Shown here: piece after piece, positions 10,701 to 25,400 of the stretch
How positions within the stretch are numbered: the stretch's first letter is position 1
Layout: the number at the start of each line of letters is the position of its first letter
NCBI GenBank assembly: GCA_037013495.1
Contig: CM072801.1
Span: forward strand, 82,073,816-82,137,815
Length of the DNA: 64,000 bases
Direction: 5' to 3'
Source of the DNA: Hippophae tibetana
Lineage: Eukaryota > Streptophyta > Magnoliopsida > Rosales > Elaeagnaceae
Notes under the pieces: generated by a model
Database searches by the model: none
The model's input: only the letters and a program-made list of their open reading frames with translations
What the model was told of the DNA's origin: nothing
Translations under genes and position numbers: made by a program

Positions 10701-13700
10701 GGTTTACTTACCTTCGATATGATTCAATAGAGCGGTCAATGAGATATTGGTTCCGAAAAAGGTTTCTTTATTTATTTGGTCATTAAATCTGTATTCTTCC
10801 TAAAAAACTATGGGAGCAGAAAAAGAAAGGGGCTAGTTTTCATAATTTCAAAAATAACAAAACATTTGATGAATGAGACTTCCAACATCAAATGACCATA
10901 ACTTTTGACTAGGGTATCGTAACGACTATTATAATATATCAAATTGGAGCTCGTCTCGATCCATACAATAATTGTTGGCCTCGGAATGGGAACTGATTTC
11001 TGTACCCAAATTCCATCGTTTACATAACTTAACAAGGGTTTTAAGATTTTGTCGTAAATATGCGGTTTACTTACCTTCGATATGATTCAATAGATCTGTC
11101 AATGAGATATAGGTTCCGAAAAAGGTTTCTATATTTATTTGGTCATTAAATCTATATTCTTCCTAAAAAACTATGGGAGCAGAAAAAAGAAAGGGGCTAG
11201 TTTTCATAATTTCAAAAATAACAAAACATTTGTTGAATCAGACTTCCAACATCAAATGACCATAACTTTTGACTGGGTAACGTAACGACTATTATAATAT
11301 ATCAAATTGGAGCTCGTCTCGATCCATAAAATAATTCTTGGCCTCGGAATGGGACCTGATTTCTGTACCCAAATTCCATCGTTTACATAACTTATCGAGG
11401 GTTTTAAGATTTTGTCGTAAATTTGCGGTTTACTTACCTTCGATATGATTCAATAGATCTGTCAATGAGATATAGGTTCCGACAAAGGTTTCCATATTTA
11501 TTTGGTCATTAAATCTATATTCTTCCTAAAAAACTATGGGAGCAGAAAAAAGAAAGGGGCTAGTTTTCATAATTTCAAAAATAACAAAACATTTGATGAA
11601 TCAGACTTCCAACATCAAATGACCATAACTTTTGACTGGGGTATCGTAACGACTATTGTAATATATCAAAATCGGAGCTCGTCTCGATCCATACAATAAT
11701 TGTTGGCCTAGCATTGGAACCTAATTTCCGTACCCAAATTCCATCGTTTACATAACTTATCGAGGGTTTGAAGATTTTGTCGTAAATTTCCGGTTTACTT
11801 ACTTTCGATCTGAATCAATAGAGCTGTAAATGAGATATTGGATCCGACAAAGTTTTCTTTATTTATTTTGTCAATAAATCTGTATTCTTCCTAAAAAACT
11901 ATGGGAGGAGAAAAAGAAAGGGGCTAGTTTTCATAATTTTAAAAATAACAAAACATTTGATGAATCAGACTTACAACATCAAATGACCATAACTTTTGAC
12001 TGGGGTAACGTAACGACTATTATAATATATCAAATCGGAGCTCGTCTCGATCCATACAATAATTGTTTGCCTCGGATTGGAACCTGATTTCTGTACCCAA
12101 ATTCCATCGTTTACATAACTTATCGAGGGTTTGAAGATTTTGTCGTAAATTTGCGGTTTACTTACCTTCGATATGATTCAATAGAGCGGTCAATGAGATA
12201 TTGGTTCCGACAAAGGTTTCTTTATTTATTTGGTCATTAAATCTGTATTCTTCCTAAAAAACTATGGGAGCAGAAAAAGAAAGGGGCTAGTTTTCATAAT
12301 TTCAAAAATAACAAAACATTTGATGAATGAGACTTCCAACATCAAATGACCATAACTTTTGACTAGGGTATCGTAACGACTATTATAATATATCAAATTG
12401 GAGCTCGTCTCGATCCATACAATAATTGTTGGCCTCGGAATGGGAACTGATTTCTGTACCCAAATTCCATCGTTTACATAACTTAACAAGGGTTTTAAGA
12501 TTTTGTCGTAAATATGCGGTTTACTTACCTTCGATATGATTCAATAGATCTGTCAATGAGATATAGGTTCCGAAAAAGGTTTCTATATTTATTTGGTCAT
12601 TAAATCTATATTCTTCCTAAAAAACTATGGGAGCAGAAAAAAGAAAGGGGCTAGTTTTCATAATTTCAAAAATAACAAAACATTTGTTGAATCAGACTTC
12701 CAACATCAAATGACCATAACTTTTGACTGGGTAACGTAACGACTATTATAATATATCAAATTGGAGCTCGTCTCGATCCATAAAATAATTCTTGGCCTCG
12801 GAATGGGACCTGATTTCTGTACCCAAATTCCATCGTTTACATAACTTATCGAGGGTTTTAAGATTTTGTCGTAAATTTGCGGTTTACTTACCTTCGATAT
12901 GATTCAATAGATCTGTCAATGAGATATAGGTTCCGACAAAGGTTTCCATATTTATTTGGTCATTAAATCTATATTCTTCCTAAAAAACTATGGGAGCAGA
13001 AAAAAGAAAGGGGCTAGTTTTCATAATTTCAAAAATAACAAAACATTTGATGAATCAGACTTCCAACATCAAATGACCATAACTTTTGACTGGGGTATCG
13101 TAACGACTATTGTAATATATCAAAATCGGAGCTCGTCTCGATCCATACAATAATTGTTGGCCTAGCATTGGAACCTAATTTCCGTACCCAAATTCCATCG
13201 TTTACATAACTTATCGAGGGTTTGAAGATTTTGTCGTAAATTTCCGGTTTACTTACTTTCGATCTGAATCAATAGAGCTGTAAATGAGATATTGGATCCG
13301 ACAAAGTTTTCTTTATTTATTTTGTCAATAAATCTGTATTCTTCCTAAAAAACTATGGGAGGAGAAAAAGAAAGGGGCTAGTTTTCATAATTTTAAAAAT
13401 AACAAAACATTTGATGAATCAGACTTACAACATCAAATGACCATAACTTTTGACTGGGGTAACGTAACGACTATTATAATATATCAAATCGGAGCTCGTC
13501 TCGATCCATACAATAATTGTTTGCCTCGGATTGGAACCTGATTTCTGTACCCAAATTCCATCGTTTACATAACTTATCGAGGGTTTGAAGATTTTGTCGT
13601 AAATTTGCGGTTTACTTACCTTCGATATGATTCAATAGATCTGTAAATGAGATATTGGATCCGACAAAGGTTTCTATATTTATTTCATCATTAAATCTGT

Positions 13701-16361
13701 ATTCTTCCTAAAAAACTATGGGAGCAGAAAAAAGAAAGGGGCTAGTTTTCATAATTTCAAAAATAACAAAACATTTGATGAATCAGACTTCCAACATCAA
13801 ATGACTGTAACTTTTGACTGGGGTATCGTAACGACTATTGAAATATATCAAAATTGAAGCTCGTCTCGATCCATACAATAATTGTTCGCCTAGCATTGGA
13901 ACCTAATTTCCGTACCCAAATTCCATCGTTTACATAACTTATCGAGGTTTTGAAGATTTTGTCGTAAATTTCCTGTTTACTTACTTTCGATTTGAATCAA
14001 TAGAGCTGTAAATGAGATATTGGATCCGACAAAGGTTTCTATATTTATTTGCTCATTAAATCTGTATTCTTCCTAAAAAACTATGGGAGCAGAAAAAAGA
14101 AAGGGGCTAGTTTTCATAATTTCAAAAATAACAAAACATTTGATGAATCAGACTTCCAACATCAAATGACCATAACTTTTGACTGGGGTATCGTAACGAC
14201 TATTATAATATATCAAATCGGAGCTCGTCTCGATCCATACAATAATTGTTGGCCTCGGAATGTAACCTGATTTCTGTACCCAAATTCCATCGTTTACATA
14301 ACTTATCGAGGGTTTTAAGATTTTGTCGTAAATTTGCGGTATACTTACCTTCGATATTATTCAATAGAGCGGTCAATGAGATATTGGTTCCGACAAAGGT
14401 TTCTTTATTTATTTGGTCATTAAATCTGTATTCTTCCTAAAAAACTATGGGAGCAGAAAAAGAAAGGGGCTAGTTTTCATAATTTCAAAAATAACAAAAC
14501 ATTTGATGAATGAGACATCCAACATCAAATGACCATAACTTTTGACTAGGGTATCGTAACGACTATTATAAAATATCAAATTGGAGCTCGTCTCGATCCA
14601 TACAATAATTGTTGGCCTTGGAATGGGACCTGATTTCTGTACCCAAATTCCCTCGTTTACATAACTTATCGAGGGTTTTAAGATTTTGTCGTAAATTTGC
14701 GGTTTACTTACCTTCGATATGATTCAATAGATCTGTCAATGAGATATAGGTTCCGACAAAGGTTTCTATATTTTTTTGGTCATTAAATCTATATTCTTCC
14801 TAAAAAACTATGGGAGCAGAAAAAAGAAAGGGGCTAGTTTTCATAATTTCAAAAATAACAAAACATTAGATGAATCAGACTTTCAACATCAAATGACCAT
14901 AACTTTTGACTGGGGTATCGTAACGACTATTGTAATATATCAAAATCGGAGCTCGTCTCGATCCATACAATAATTGTTGGCCTAGCATTAGAACCTGATT
15001 TCCGTACCCAAATTCCATCGTTTACATAACTTATCGAGGGTTTGAAGATTTTGTCATAAATTTCCGGTTTACTTACTTTCGATTTGAATCAATAGAGCTG
15101 TAAATGAGATATCGGATCCGAAAAAGGTTTCTTTATTTGTTTGTTCATTAAATCTGTATTCTTCCTAAAAACGTATGGGAGCAGAAAAAAGAAAGGGGCT
15201 AATTTTCATAATTTCAAAAATAACAAAACATTTGATGAATTAGACTTCCAACATCAAATGACCATAACTTTTGACTAGGGTATCGTAACGACTATTATAA
15301 TATATCAAATCGGAGCTCGTCTCGATCCATACAATAATTGTTGGCCTCGGAATGTAACCTGATTTCTGTACCCAAATTCCATCGTTTACATAACTTATCG
15401 AGGGTTTTAAGATTTTGTCGTAAATTTGCGGTATACTTACCTTCGATATTATTCAATAGAGCGGTCAATGAGATATTGGTTCCGACAAAGGTTTCTTTAT
15501 TTATTTGGTCATTAAATCTGTATTCTTCCTAAAAAACTATGGGAGCAGAAAAAGAAAGGGGCTAGTTTTCATAATTTCAAAAATAACAAAACATTTGATG
15601 AATGAGACATCCAACATCAAATGACCATAACTTTTGACTAGGGTATCGTAACGACTATTATAAAATATCAAATTGGAGCTCGTCTCGATCCATACAATAA
15701 TTGTTGGCCTTGGAATGGGACCTGATTTCTGTACCCAAATTCCCTCGTTTACATAACTTATCGAGGGTTTTAAGATTTTGTCGTAAATTTGCGGTTTACT
15801 TACCTTCGATATGATTCAATAGATCTGTCAATGAGATATAGGTTCCGACAAAGGTTTCTATATTTTTTTGGTCATTAAATCTATATTCTTCCTAAAAAAC
15901 TATGGGAGCAGAAAAAAGAAAGGGGCTAGTTTTCATAATTTCAAAAATAACAAAACATTAGATGAATCAGACTTTCAACATCAAATGACCATAACTTTTG
16001 ACTGGGGTATCGTAACGACTATTGTAATATATCAAAATCGGAGCTCGTCTCGATCCATACAATAATTGTTGGCCTAGCATTAGAACCTGATTTCCGTACC
16101 CAAATTCCATCGTTTACATAACTTATCGAGGGTTTGAAGATTTTGTCATAAATTTCCGGTTTACTTACTTTCGATTTGAATCAATAGAGCTGTAAATGAG
16201 ATATCGGATCCGAAAAAGGTTTCTTTATTTGTTTGTTCATTAAATCTGTATTCTTCCTAAAAACGTATGGGAGCAGAAAAAAGAAAGGGGCTAATTTTCA
16301 TAATTTCAAAAATAACAAAACATTTGATGAATTAGACTTCCAACATCAAATGACCATAACT
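7270..16361 (+). repeat. Copy 1 of a 9,092-bp (25-monomer) tandem duplication
   Basis: Many private variants recur at a fixed offset of 9,092 bp. They include aaatcatttgatg, ccatattttac, aaaaacaatgggag, tcgagtgtttg, agaaaatggctag, tcatttacat, ttcgttatgattc, gcataaaaagaaagg, ggttttgcttac, tattgtttccgac, attaaaaacgtatg, atcggggctcg and cttatggaggg. Copy 1 also holds an extra 1,454-bp 4-mer and a 1,092-bp 3-mer duplication. The outer boundaries are approximate, and weaker similarity extends left to about 6905. Confidence 0.85.
10730..13637 (+). repeat. Tandem duplication of a 1,454-bp 4-mer (two copies)
   Basis: Positions about 10,730-12,183 and 12,184-13,637 read the same for all four monomers. 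They include gggaactgatttc, cttaacaaggg, aaatatgcgg, tttgttgaatcag, gactgggtaacg, ataaaataattcttgg and ggtttccatattt. The junction lies within the shared block at about 12,133-12,186. The corresponding place in the other 9.09-kb copy (about 19.8-21.3 kb) has only one such unit. That is why the later offset drops from 9,092 to 7,638. Confidence 0.88.
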
Positions 16362-16383
16362 TTTGACTAGGGTATCGTAACGA
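14200..16383 (+). repeat. Tandem duplication of a 1,092-bp 3-mer (two copies)
   Basis: The segments at about 14,200-15,291 and 15,292-16,383 repeat with an offset of 1,092 bp. They share cctcggaatgtaacc, gcggtatacttac, gatattattc, gagacatccaac, attataaaatatc, ttccctcgtttac, tatttttttggtc, acattagatg and cctagcattagaacc. The edges are set by gactgggg (near 14,182) versus gactaggg (near 15,274), and by gaatgtaacc versus gaatggaacttg at about 16,442. Confidence 0.87.
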
Positions 16384-19300
16384 CTATTATAATATATCAA
16401 ATCGGAGCTCGTCTCGATCCATACAATAATTGTTGGCCTCGGAATGGAACTTGATTTCTGTACCCAAATTCCATCGTTTACATAACTTATCGAGGGTTTT
16501 AAAATTTTGTCGTAAATTTGCGGTTTACTTACCTTCGATATGATTCAATAGAGCTGTCAATGAGATATTGGTTCCGACAAAGGTTTCTTTATTTATTTGG
16601 TCATTAAATCTGTATTCTTCCTAAAAAACTATGGGAGCAGAAAAAGAAAAGGGCTAGTTTTCATAATTTCAAAAATAACAAAACATTTGATGAATGAGAC
16701 TTCCAACATCAAATGACCATAACTTTTGACTAAGGTATCGTAACGACTATTATAATATATCAAATCGGAGCTCGTTTTGATCCATACAATAATTGTTGGC
16801 CTCGGAATGGAACTTGATTTCTGTACCCAAATTCCATCGTTTACATAACTTATCGAGGGTTTTAAATTATTGTCGTAAATTTGCGGTTTACTTACCTTCG
16901 ATATGATTCAATAGAGCTGTCAATGAGATATTGGTTCCGACAAAGGTTTCTTTATTTATTTGGTCATTAAATCTGTATTCTTCCTAAAAACGTATGGGAG
17001 TAGAAAAAGAAAGGGGCTAGTTTTCAAAACTTCAAAAATATGAAATCATTTGATGAATCAGACTTCCAACATCAAATGACCATAACTTTTAACTAGGGTA
17101 TCGTAACGACTATTATAATATATCAAAATTGGAGCTCGTCTCGATCCATACAATAATTGTTGGCCTAGCATTGGAACCTGATTTCCGTACCCAAATTCCA
17201 TATTTTACATAACTTATCGAGGGTTTGAAGATTTTGTCGTAAATTTCCGGTTTACTTACTTTCGATTTGAATCAATAGAGCTGTAAATGAGATATTGGAT
17301 CCGACAAAGGTTTATTTATTTATTTGGTCATTAAATCTGTATTCTTCCTAAAAAACAATGGGAGCAGAAAAAGAAATGGGCTAGTTTTCATAATTTCAAA
17401 AATAACAAACCATTTGATGAATCAGACTTCCAACATCAAATGACCATAACTTTTGACTGGGGTAACGTAACGACTATTATAATATATCAAATCGGAGCTC
17501 ATCTCAATCCATACAATAATTGTTGGCCTCGGAATGGAACCTGGTTTCTGTACCCAAATTCCATCGTTTACATAACTTATCGAGTGTTTGAAGATTTTGT
17601 CGTAAATTTGTGGTTTACTTACCTTCGATATGATTAAATAGATCTGTCAATGAGATATTGGTTCCGACAAAGGTTTCTATATTTATTTGGTCATTAAATC
17701 TGTATTCTTCCTAAAAAACTATGGGAGTAGAAAAAGAAAATGGCTAGTTTTCATAATTTCAAAAATAACAAAACATTTAATGAATGAGACTTCCAACATC
17801 AAATGACCATAACTTTTGACTAGGGTATCGTAACGACTATTATAATATATCAAATCGGAGCTCGTCTCGATCCATACAATAATTGTTGGCCTCAGAATGG
17901 AACCTGATTTTTGTACCCAAATTCCATCGTTTACATAACTTATCGAGGGTTTGAAGATTTTGTCGTAAATTTCCAGTTTACTTACTTTCGATTTGAATCA
18001 AGAGAGCTGTAAATGAGATATTGGATCCGACAAAGGTTTCTTTATTTATTTGGTCATTAAATCTGTATTCTTCCTAAAAACGTATGGGAGCAGAAAAAGA
18101 AAGGGGCTAGTTTTCATAATTTCAAAAATAACAAAACATTTGATGAATCAGACTTCCAACATCAAATGACCATAACTTTTGACTAGGGTATCGTAACGAC
18201 TATTATAATATATCAAATGGAAGCTCGTCTCGATCCATACAATAATTGTTGGCCTCGGAATGGGACCTGATTTCTGTACCCAAATTCCATCATTTACATA
18301 ACTTATCGAGGGTTTGAAGATTTTGTCGTAAATTTCCGGTTTACTTACCTTCGTTATGATTCAATAGATCTGTCAATGAGATATAGGTTCCGACAAAGGT
18401 TTCTTAATTTATTTGGTCTTTAAATCTGTATTCTTCCTAAAAACGTATGGGAGCATAAAAAGAAAGGGGCTAGTTTTCATAATTTCAAAAATAACAAAAC
18501 ATTTGATGAATGAGACTTCCAACTTCAAATGACCATAACTTTTGACTAGGGTATCGTAACGACTATTATAATATATCAAATCGGAGCTCGTCTCGATCCA
18601 TACAATAATTGTTGGTCTCGAAATGGAACCTGATTTTTGTACCCAAATTCCATCGTTTACATAACTTATCGAGGGTTTTAAGATTTTGTCGTAAATTTGC
18701 GGTTTTGCTTACCTTCGATATGATTCAATAGAACTGTCAATGAGATATTGGTTCCGAGAAAAGGTTTCTTTATTTTTTGGTCATTAAATCTGTATTCTTC
18801 CTAAAAACGTATGGGAGCAGAAAAAGAAAGGGGCTTGTTTTCAAAGCTTCAAAAATACGAAAACATTTGATGAATCAGACTTCCAACATCAAATGACCAT
18901 AACTTTTAACTAGGGTATCGTAACGACTATTATAATATATCAAAATCGGAGCTCGTCTCAATCCATACAATAATTGTTGGCCTAGCATTGGAACCTAATT
19001 TCCGTACCCAAATTCCATCTTTTACATAACTTATCGAGGGTTTGAAGATTTTGTCGTAAATTTGCGATTTACTTACCTTCGATATGATTCAATAGAGCTG
19101 TCAATGAGATATTGTTTCCGACAAAGGTTTCTTTATTTATTTGGTCATTAAATCTGTATTCTTATTAAAAACGTATGGGAGCAGAAAAAGAAAGGGGCTA
19201 GTTTTCAAAACTTCAAAAATACGAAAACATTTGATGAATCAGACTTCCAACATCAAATGACCATAACTTTTGACTATGGTATCGTAACGACTATTATAAT

Positions 19301-22300
19301 ATATCAAAATCGGGGCTCGTCTCGATCCATACAATAATTGTTGGCCTAGCATTGGAACCTGATTTCCGTACCCAAATTCCATCGTTTACATAACTTATGG
19401 AGGGTTTTAAGATTTTATCGTAAATTTGCGGTTTACTTACTTTCGATTTAAATCAATAGAGCTGTCAATGAGATATTGGATCCGAAAAAGGTTTCTTTAT
19501 TTATTTGGTCATTAAATCTGTATTCTTCCTAAAAAACTATGGGAGCAGAAAAAGGAAGGAGCTAGTTTTCATAATTTCAAATATAACAAAACATTTGATG
19601 AATCACACTTCCAACATCAAATGACCATAACATTTGACTGGGGTATCGTAACGACTATTATAATATATCAAATCGGAGCTCGTCTCGATCCATACAATAA
19701 TTGTTGGCCTCGGAATGGAACCTGATTTTTGTACCCAAATTCCATCGTTTACATAACTTATCGAGGGTTTTAAGATTTTGTCGTAAATTTGCGGTTTACT
19801 TACCTTCGATATGATTCAATAGAGCGGTCAATGAGATATTGGTTCCGACAAAGGTTTCTTTATTTATTTGGTCATTAAATCTGTATTCTTCCTAAAAAAC
19901 TATGGGAGCAGAAAAAGAAAGGGGCTAGTTTTCATAATTTCAAAAATAACAAAACATTTGATGAATGAGACTTCCAACATCAAATGACCATAACTTTTGA
20001 CTAGGGTATCGTAACGACTATTATAATATATCAAATTGGAGCTCGTCTCGATCCATACAATAATTGTTGGCCTCGGAATGGGACCTGATTTCTGTACCCA
20101 AATTCCATCGTTTACATAACTTAACAAGGGTTTTAAGATTTTGTCGTAAATATGCGGTTTACTTACCTTCGATATGATTCAATAGATCTGTCAATGAGAT
20201 ATAGGTTCCGAAAAAGGTTTCTATATTTATTTGGTCATTAAATCTATATTCTTCCTAAAAAACTATGGGAGCAGAAAAAAGAAAGGGGCTAGTTTTCATA
20301 ATTTCAAAAATAACAAAACATTTGTTGAATCAGACTTCCAACATCAAATGACCATAACTTTTGACTGGGTAACGTAACGACTATTATAATATATCAAATT
20401 GGAGCTCGTCTCGATCCATAAAATAATTCTTGGCCTCGGAATGGGACCTGATTTCTGTACCCAAATTCCATCGTTTACATAACTTATCGAGGGTTTTAAG
20501 ATTTTGTCGTAAATTTGCGGTTTACTTACCTTCGATATGATTCAATAGATCTGTCAATGAGATATAGGTTCCGACAAAGGTTTCCATATTTATTTGGTCA
20601 TTAAATCTATATTCTTCCTAAAAAACTATGGGAGCAGAAAAAAGAAAGGGGCTAGTTTTCATAATTTCAAAAATAACAAAACATTTGATGAATCAGACTT
20701 CCAACATCAAATGACCATAACTTTTGACTGGGGTATCGTAACGACTATTGTAATATATCAAAATCGGAGCTCGTCTCGATCCATACAATAATTGTTGGCC
20801 TAGCATTGGAACCTAATTTCCGTACCCAAATTCCATCATTTACATAACTTATCGAGGGTTTGAAGATTTTGTCGTAAATTTCCGGTTTACTTACTTTCGA
20901 TCTGAATCAATAGAGCTGTAAATGAGATATTGGATCCGACAAAGTTTTCTTTATTTATTTTGTCAATAAATCTGTATTCTTCCTAAAAAACTATGGGAGG
21001 AGAAAAAGAAAGGGGCTAGTTTTCATAATTTTAAAAATAACAAAACATTTGATGAATCAGACTTACAACATCAAATGACCATAACTTTTGACTGGGGTAA
21101 CGTAACGACTATTATAATATATCAAATCGGAGCTCGTCTCGATCCATACAATAATTGTTTGCCTCGGATTGGAACCTGATTTCTGTACCCAAATTCCATC
21201 GTTTACATAACTTATCGAGGGTTTGAAGATTTTGTCGTAAATTTGCGGTTTACTTACCTTCGATATGATTCAATATATCTGTAAATGAGATATTGGATCC
21301 GACAAAGGTTTCTATATTTATTTCATCATTAAATCTGTATTCTTCCTAAAAAACTATGGGAGCAGAAAAAAGAAAGGGGCTAGTTTTCATAATTTCAAAA
21401 ATAACAAAACATTTAATGAATCAGACTTCCAACATCAAATGACTGTAACTTTTGACTGGGGTATCGTAACGACTATTGAAATATATCAAAATTGAAGCTC
21501 GTCTCGATCCATACAATAATTGTTCGCCTAGCATTTTAACCTAATTTCCGTACCCAAATTCCATCGTTTACATAACTTATCGAGGTTTTGAAGATTTTGT
21601 CGTAAATTTCCAGTTTACTTACTTTCGATTTGAATCAATAGAGCTGTAAATGAGATATTGGATCCGACAAAGGTTTCTATATTTATTTGCTCATTAAATC
21701 TGTATTCTTCCTAAAAAACTATGGGAGCAGAAAAAAGAAAGGGGCTAGTTTTCATAATTTCAAAAATAACAAAACATTTGATGAATCAGACTTCCAACAT
21801 CAAATGACCATAACTTTTGACTGGGGTATCGTAACGACTATTATAATATATCAAATCGGAGCTCGTCTCGATCCATACAATAATTGTTGGCCTCGGAATG
21901 TAACCTGATTTCTGTACCCAAATTCCATCGTTTACATAACTTATCGAGGGTTTTAAGATTTTGTCGTAAATTTGCGGTATACTTACCTTCGATATTATTC
22001 AATAGAGCGGTCAATGAGATATTGGTTCCGACAAAGGTTTCTTTATTTATTTGGTCATTAAATCTGTATTCTTCCTAAAAAACTATGGGAGCAGAAAAAG
22101 AAAGGGGCTAGTTTTCATAATTTCAAAAATAACAAAACATTTGATGAATGAGACTTCCAACATCAAATGACCATAACTTTTGACTAGGGTATCGTAACGA
22201 CTATTATAAAATATCAAATTGGAGCTCGTCTCGATCCATACAATAATTGTTGGCCTTGGAATGGGACCTGATTTCTGTACCCAAATTCCCTCGTTTACAT

Positions 22301-22410
22301 AACTTATCCAGGGTTTTAAGATTTTGTCGTAAATTTGCGGTTTACTTACCTTCGATATGATTCAATAGATCTGTCAATGAGATATAGGTTCCGACAAAGG
22401 TTTCTATATT
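16362..22410 (+). repeat. Copy 2 of the 9.09-kb duplication (partial, one 4-mer shorter)
   Basis: This segment follows 7270 onward at an offset of 9,092 bp up to about 21.27 kb, then 13,638 onward at an offset of 7,638 bp. Differences from copy 1 are scattered: tttcgatttg for tttcaatttg near 17,265, gtttatttattt for gtttctttattt near 17,310, ttgtggttt for ttgcggttt near 17,610, and atatatctg for atagatctg near 21,273. By eye, identity is above 99 percent over most of the span. Similarity to copy 1 fades at about 22,550. Confidence 0.83.
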
Positions 22411-22419
22411 TATTTGGTC

Positions 22420-25400
22420 ATTAAATCTATATTCTTCCTAAAAAACTATGGGAGCAGAAAAAAGAAAGGGGCTAGTTTTCATAATTTCAAAAATAACAAA
22501 ACATTAGATGAATCAGACTTCCAACATCAAATGACCATAACTTTTGACTGGGTATCGTAACGACTATTATAATATATCAAATCGGAGCTCGTCTCGATCC
22601 ATACAATAATTGTTGGCCTCGGAATGGAACCTGATTTTTGTACCCAAATTCCATCGTTTACATAACTTATCGAGGGTTTGAAGATTTTGTCGTAAATTTG
22701 CGGTTTACTTACCTTCGATATGATTCAATAGATCTGTAAATGAGATATTGGATCCGACAAAGGTTTCTATATTTATTTGATCATTAAATCTGTATTCTTC
22801 CTAAAAAACTATGGGAGCAGAAAAAAGAAAGGGGTTAGTTTTCATAATTTCAAAAATAACAAAACATTTGATGAATAAGACTTCCAACATCAAATGACTG
22901 TAACTTTTGACTGGGGTATCGTAACGACTATTGAAATATATCAAAATCGGAGCTCGTCTCGATCCATACAATAATTGTTGGCCTAGCATTGGAACCTAAT
23001 TTCCGTACCCAAATTCCATCGTTTACATAACTTATCGAGGGTATGAAGATTTTGTCGTAAATTTCCAGTTTATTTACTTTCGATTTGAATCAATAGAGCT
23101 GTAAATGAGATATTGGATCCGACAAAGGTTTCTATATTTATTTGGTCATTAAATCTGTATTCTTCCTAAAAAACTATGGGAGCAGAAAAAAGAAAGGGGC
23201 TAGTTTTCATAATTTCAAAAATAACAAAACATTTGATGAATCAGACTTCCAACATCAAATGACCGTAACTTTTGACTGGGGTATCGTAACTACTATTGAA
23301 ATATATCAAAATCGGAGCTCGTCTCGATCCATACAATAATTGTTGGCCTAGCATTGGAACCTAATTTCCGTACCCAAATTCCATCGTTTACATAACTTAT
23401 CGAGGGTTTGAAGATTTTGTCGTAAATTTCCAGTTTACTTACTTTCGATTTGAATCAATAGAGCTGTAAATGAGATATTGGATCCGACAAAGGTTTCTTT
23501 ATTTATTTGGTCATTAAATCTGTATTCTTCCTAAAAACGTATGGGAGCAGAAAAAGAAAGAGGCTAGTTTTCATAATTTCAAAAATAACAAAACATTTGA
23601 TGAATCAGACTTCCAACATCAAATGACCATAACTTTTGACTAGGTTATCGTAACGACTATTATAATATATCAAATCGGAGCTCGTCTCGATCCATACAAT
23701 AATTGTTGGCCTAGCATTGGAACCTAATTTCCGTACCCAAATTCCATCGTTTACATAACTTATCGAGGGTTTGAAGATTTTGTCGTAAATTTCCAGTTTA
23801 CTTACTTTCGATTTGAATCAATAGAGCTGTAAATGAGATATTGGATCCGACAAAGGTTTCTTTATTTATTTGGTCATTAAATCTGTATTCTTCCTAAAAA
23901 CGTATGGGAGCAGAAAAAGAAAGAGGCTAGTTTTCATAATTTCAAAAATAACAAAACATTTGATGAATCAGACTTCCTACATCAAATGACCATAACTTTT
24001 GACTAGGGTATCGTAACGACTATTATAATATATCAAATCGGAGCTCGTCTCGATCCATACAATAATTGTTGGCCTAGCATTGGAACCTAATTTCCGTACC
24101 CAAATTCCATCGTTTACATAACTTATCGAGGGTTTGAAGATTTTGTCGTAAATTTCCAGTTTACTTACTTTCGATTTGAATCAATAGAGCTGTAAATGAG
24201 ATATTGGATCCGACAAAGGTTTCTTTATTTATTTGGTCATTAAATCTGTATTCTTCCTAAAAACGTATGGGAGCAGAAAAAGAAAGAGGCTAGTTTTCAT
24301 AATTTCAAAAATAACAAAACATTTGATGAATCAGACTTCCAACATCAAATGACCATAACTTTTGACTAGGGTATCGTAACGACTATTATAATATATCAAA
24401 TCGGAGCTCGTCTCGATCCATACAATAATTGTTGGCCTCAGAATGGAACCTGATTTCTGTACCCAAATTCCATCGTTTACATAACTTATCGAGGGTTTTA
24501 AGATTTTGTCGTAAATTTGCAGTTTACTTACCTTCGATATGATTCAATAGAGCTGTCAAAGAGATATTGGTTCCGACAAAGGTTTCTTTATTTATTTGGT
24601 CATTAAATCTGTATTCTTCCTAAAAAACTATGGGAGCAGAAAAAGAAAGGGGCTAGTTTTCATAATTTCAAAAATAACAAAACATTTAATGAATGAGACT
24701 TCCAACATCAAATGACCATAACATTTGACTAGGGTATCGTAACGACTATTATAATATATCAAATCGGAGCTCGTCTCGATCCATACAATAATTTTGGCCT
24801 CAGAATAGAACCTGATTTCTGTACCCAAATTCCATCGTTTACATAACTTATCGAGGGTTTTAAGATTTTGTCGTAAATTTGCGGTTTACTTACCTTCGAT
24901 ATGATTCAATATAGCTGTCAATGAGATATTGGTTCCGAAAAAGGTTTCTTTATTTATTTGGTCATTAACTCTGTATTTTTCCAAAAAAACTATGGGAGTA
25001 GAAAAAGAAAGGGGCAAGTTTTCAAAACTTCAAAAATACGAAAACATTTGATGAATCACACTTCCAACATCAAATGACCATAACTCTTAACTAGGGTATC
25101 GTAACGATTATTATAATATATCAAAATCGGAGCTTGTCTCGATCCATACAATAATTGTTGGCCTAGCATTGGAACCTGATATCCGTACCCAAATTCCATC
25201 GTTTACATAACTTATCGAGGGTTTGAAGATTTTGTCGTAAATTTCCGGTTTACTTACTTTCGATTTGAATCAATAGAGCTGTAAATGAGATATTGGATCC
25301 GACAAAGGTTTCTTTATTTATTTGGTCAATAAATCTGTATTCTTCCTAAAAAACTATGGGAGGAGAAAAAGAAAGGGGCTAGTTTTCATAATTTTAAAAA

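Noticed and set aside
10808-11035. Recurrent minus-strand open frames of 62-75 codons (also near 12,262, 19,900, 22,801, 24,628, 25,716 and later copies)
   Set aside because: They overlap the antisense of the same monomer segment and recur at HOR spacing. They vary only with repeat variants, with no recognisable domain and no consistent start or stop between monomers.
11502-11699. Recurrent plus-strand open frames of 64-73 codons (also near 12,956, 14,776, 20,594, 23,142, 47,467, 51,466, 53,283, 55,101 and 56,919)
   Set aside because: They are one reading of the monomer, start from non-ATG codons, and occur only in monomers with the aaaaaagaaagg length variant. One-base length changes in the A-runs and stop codons break them in neighbouring monomers. 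There is no sign of selection for coding.
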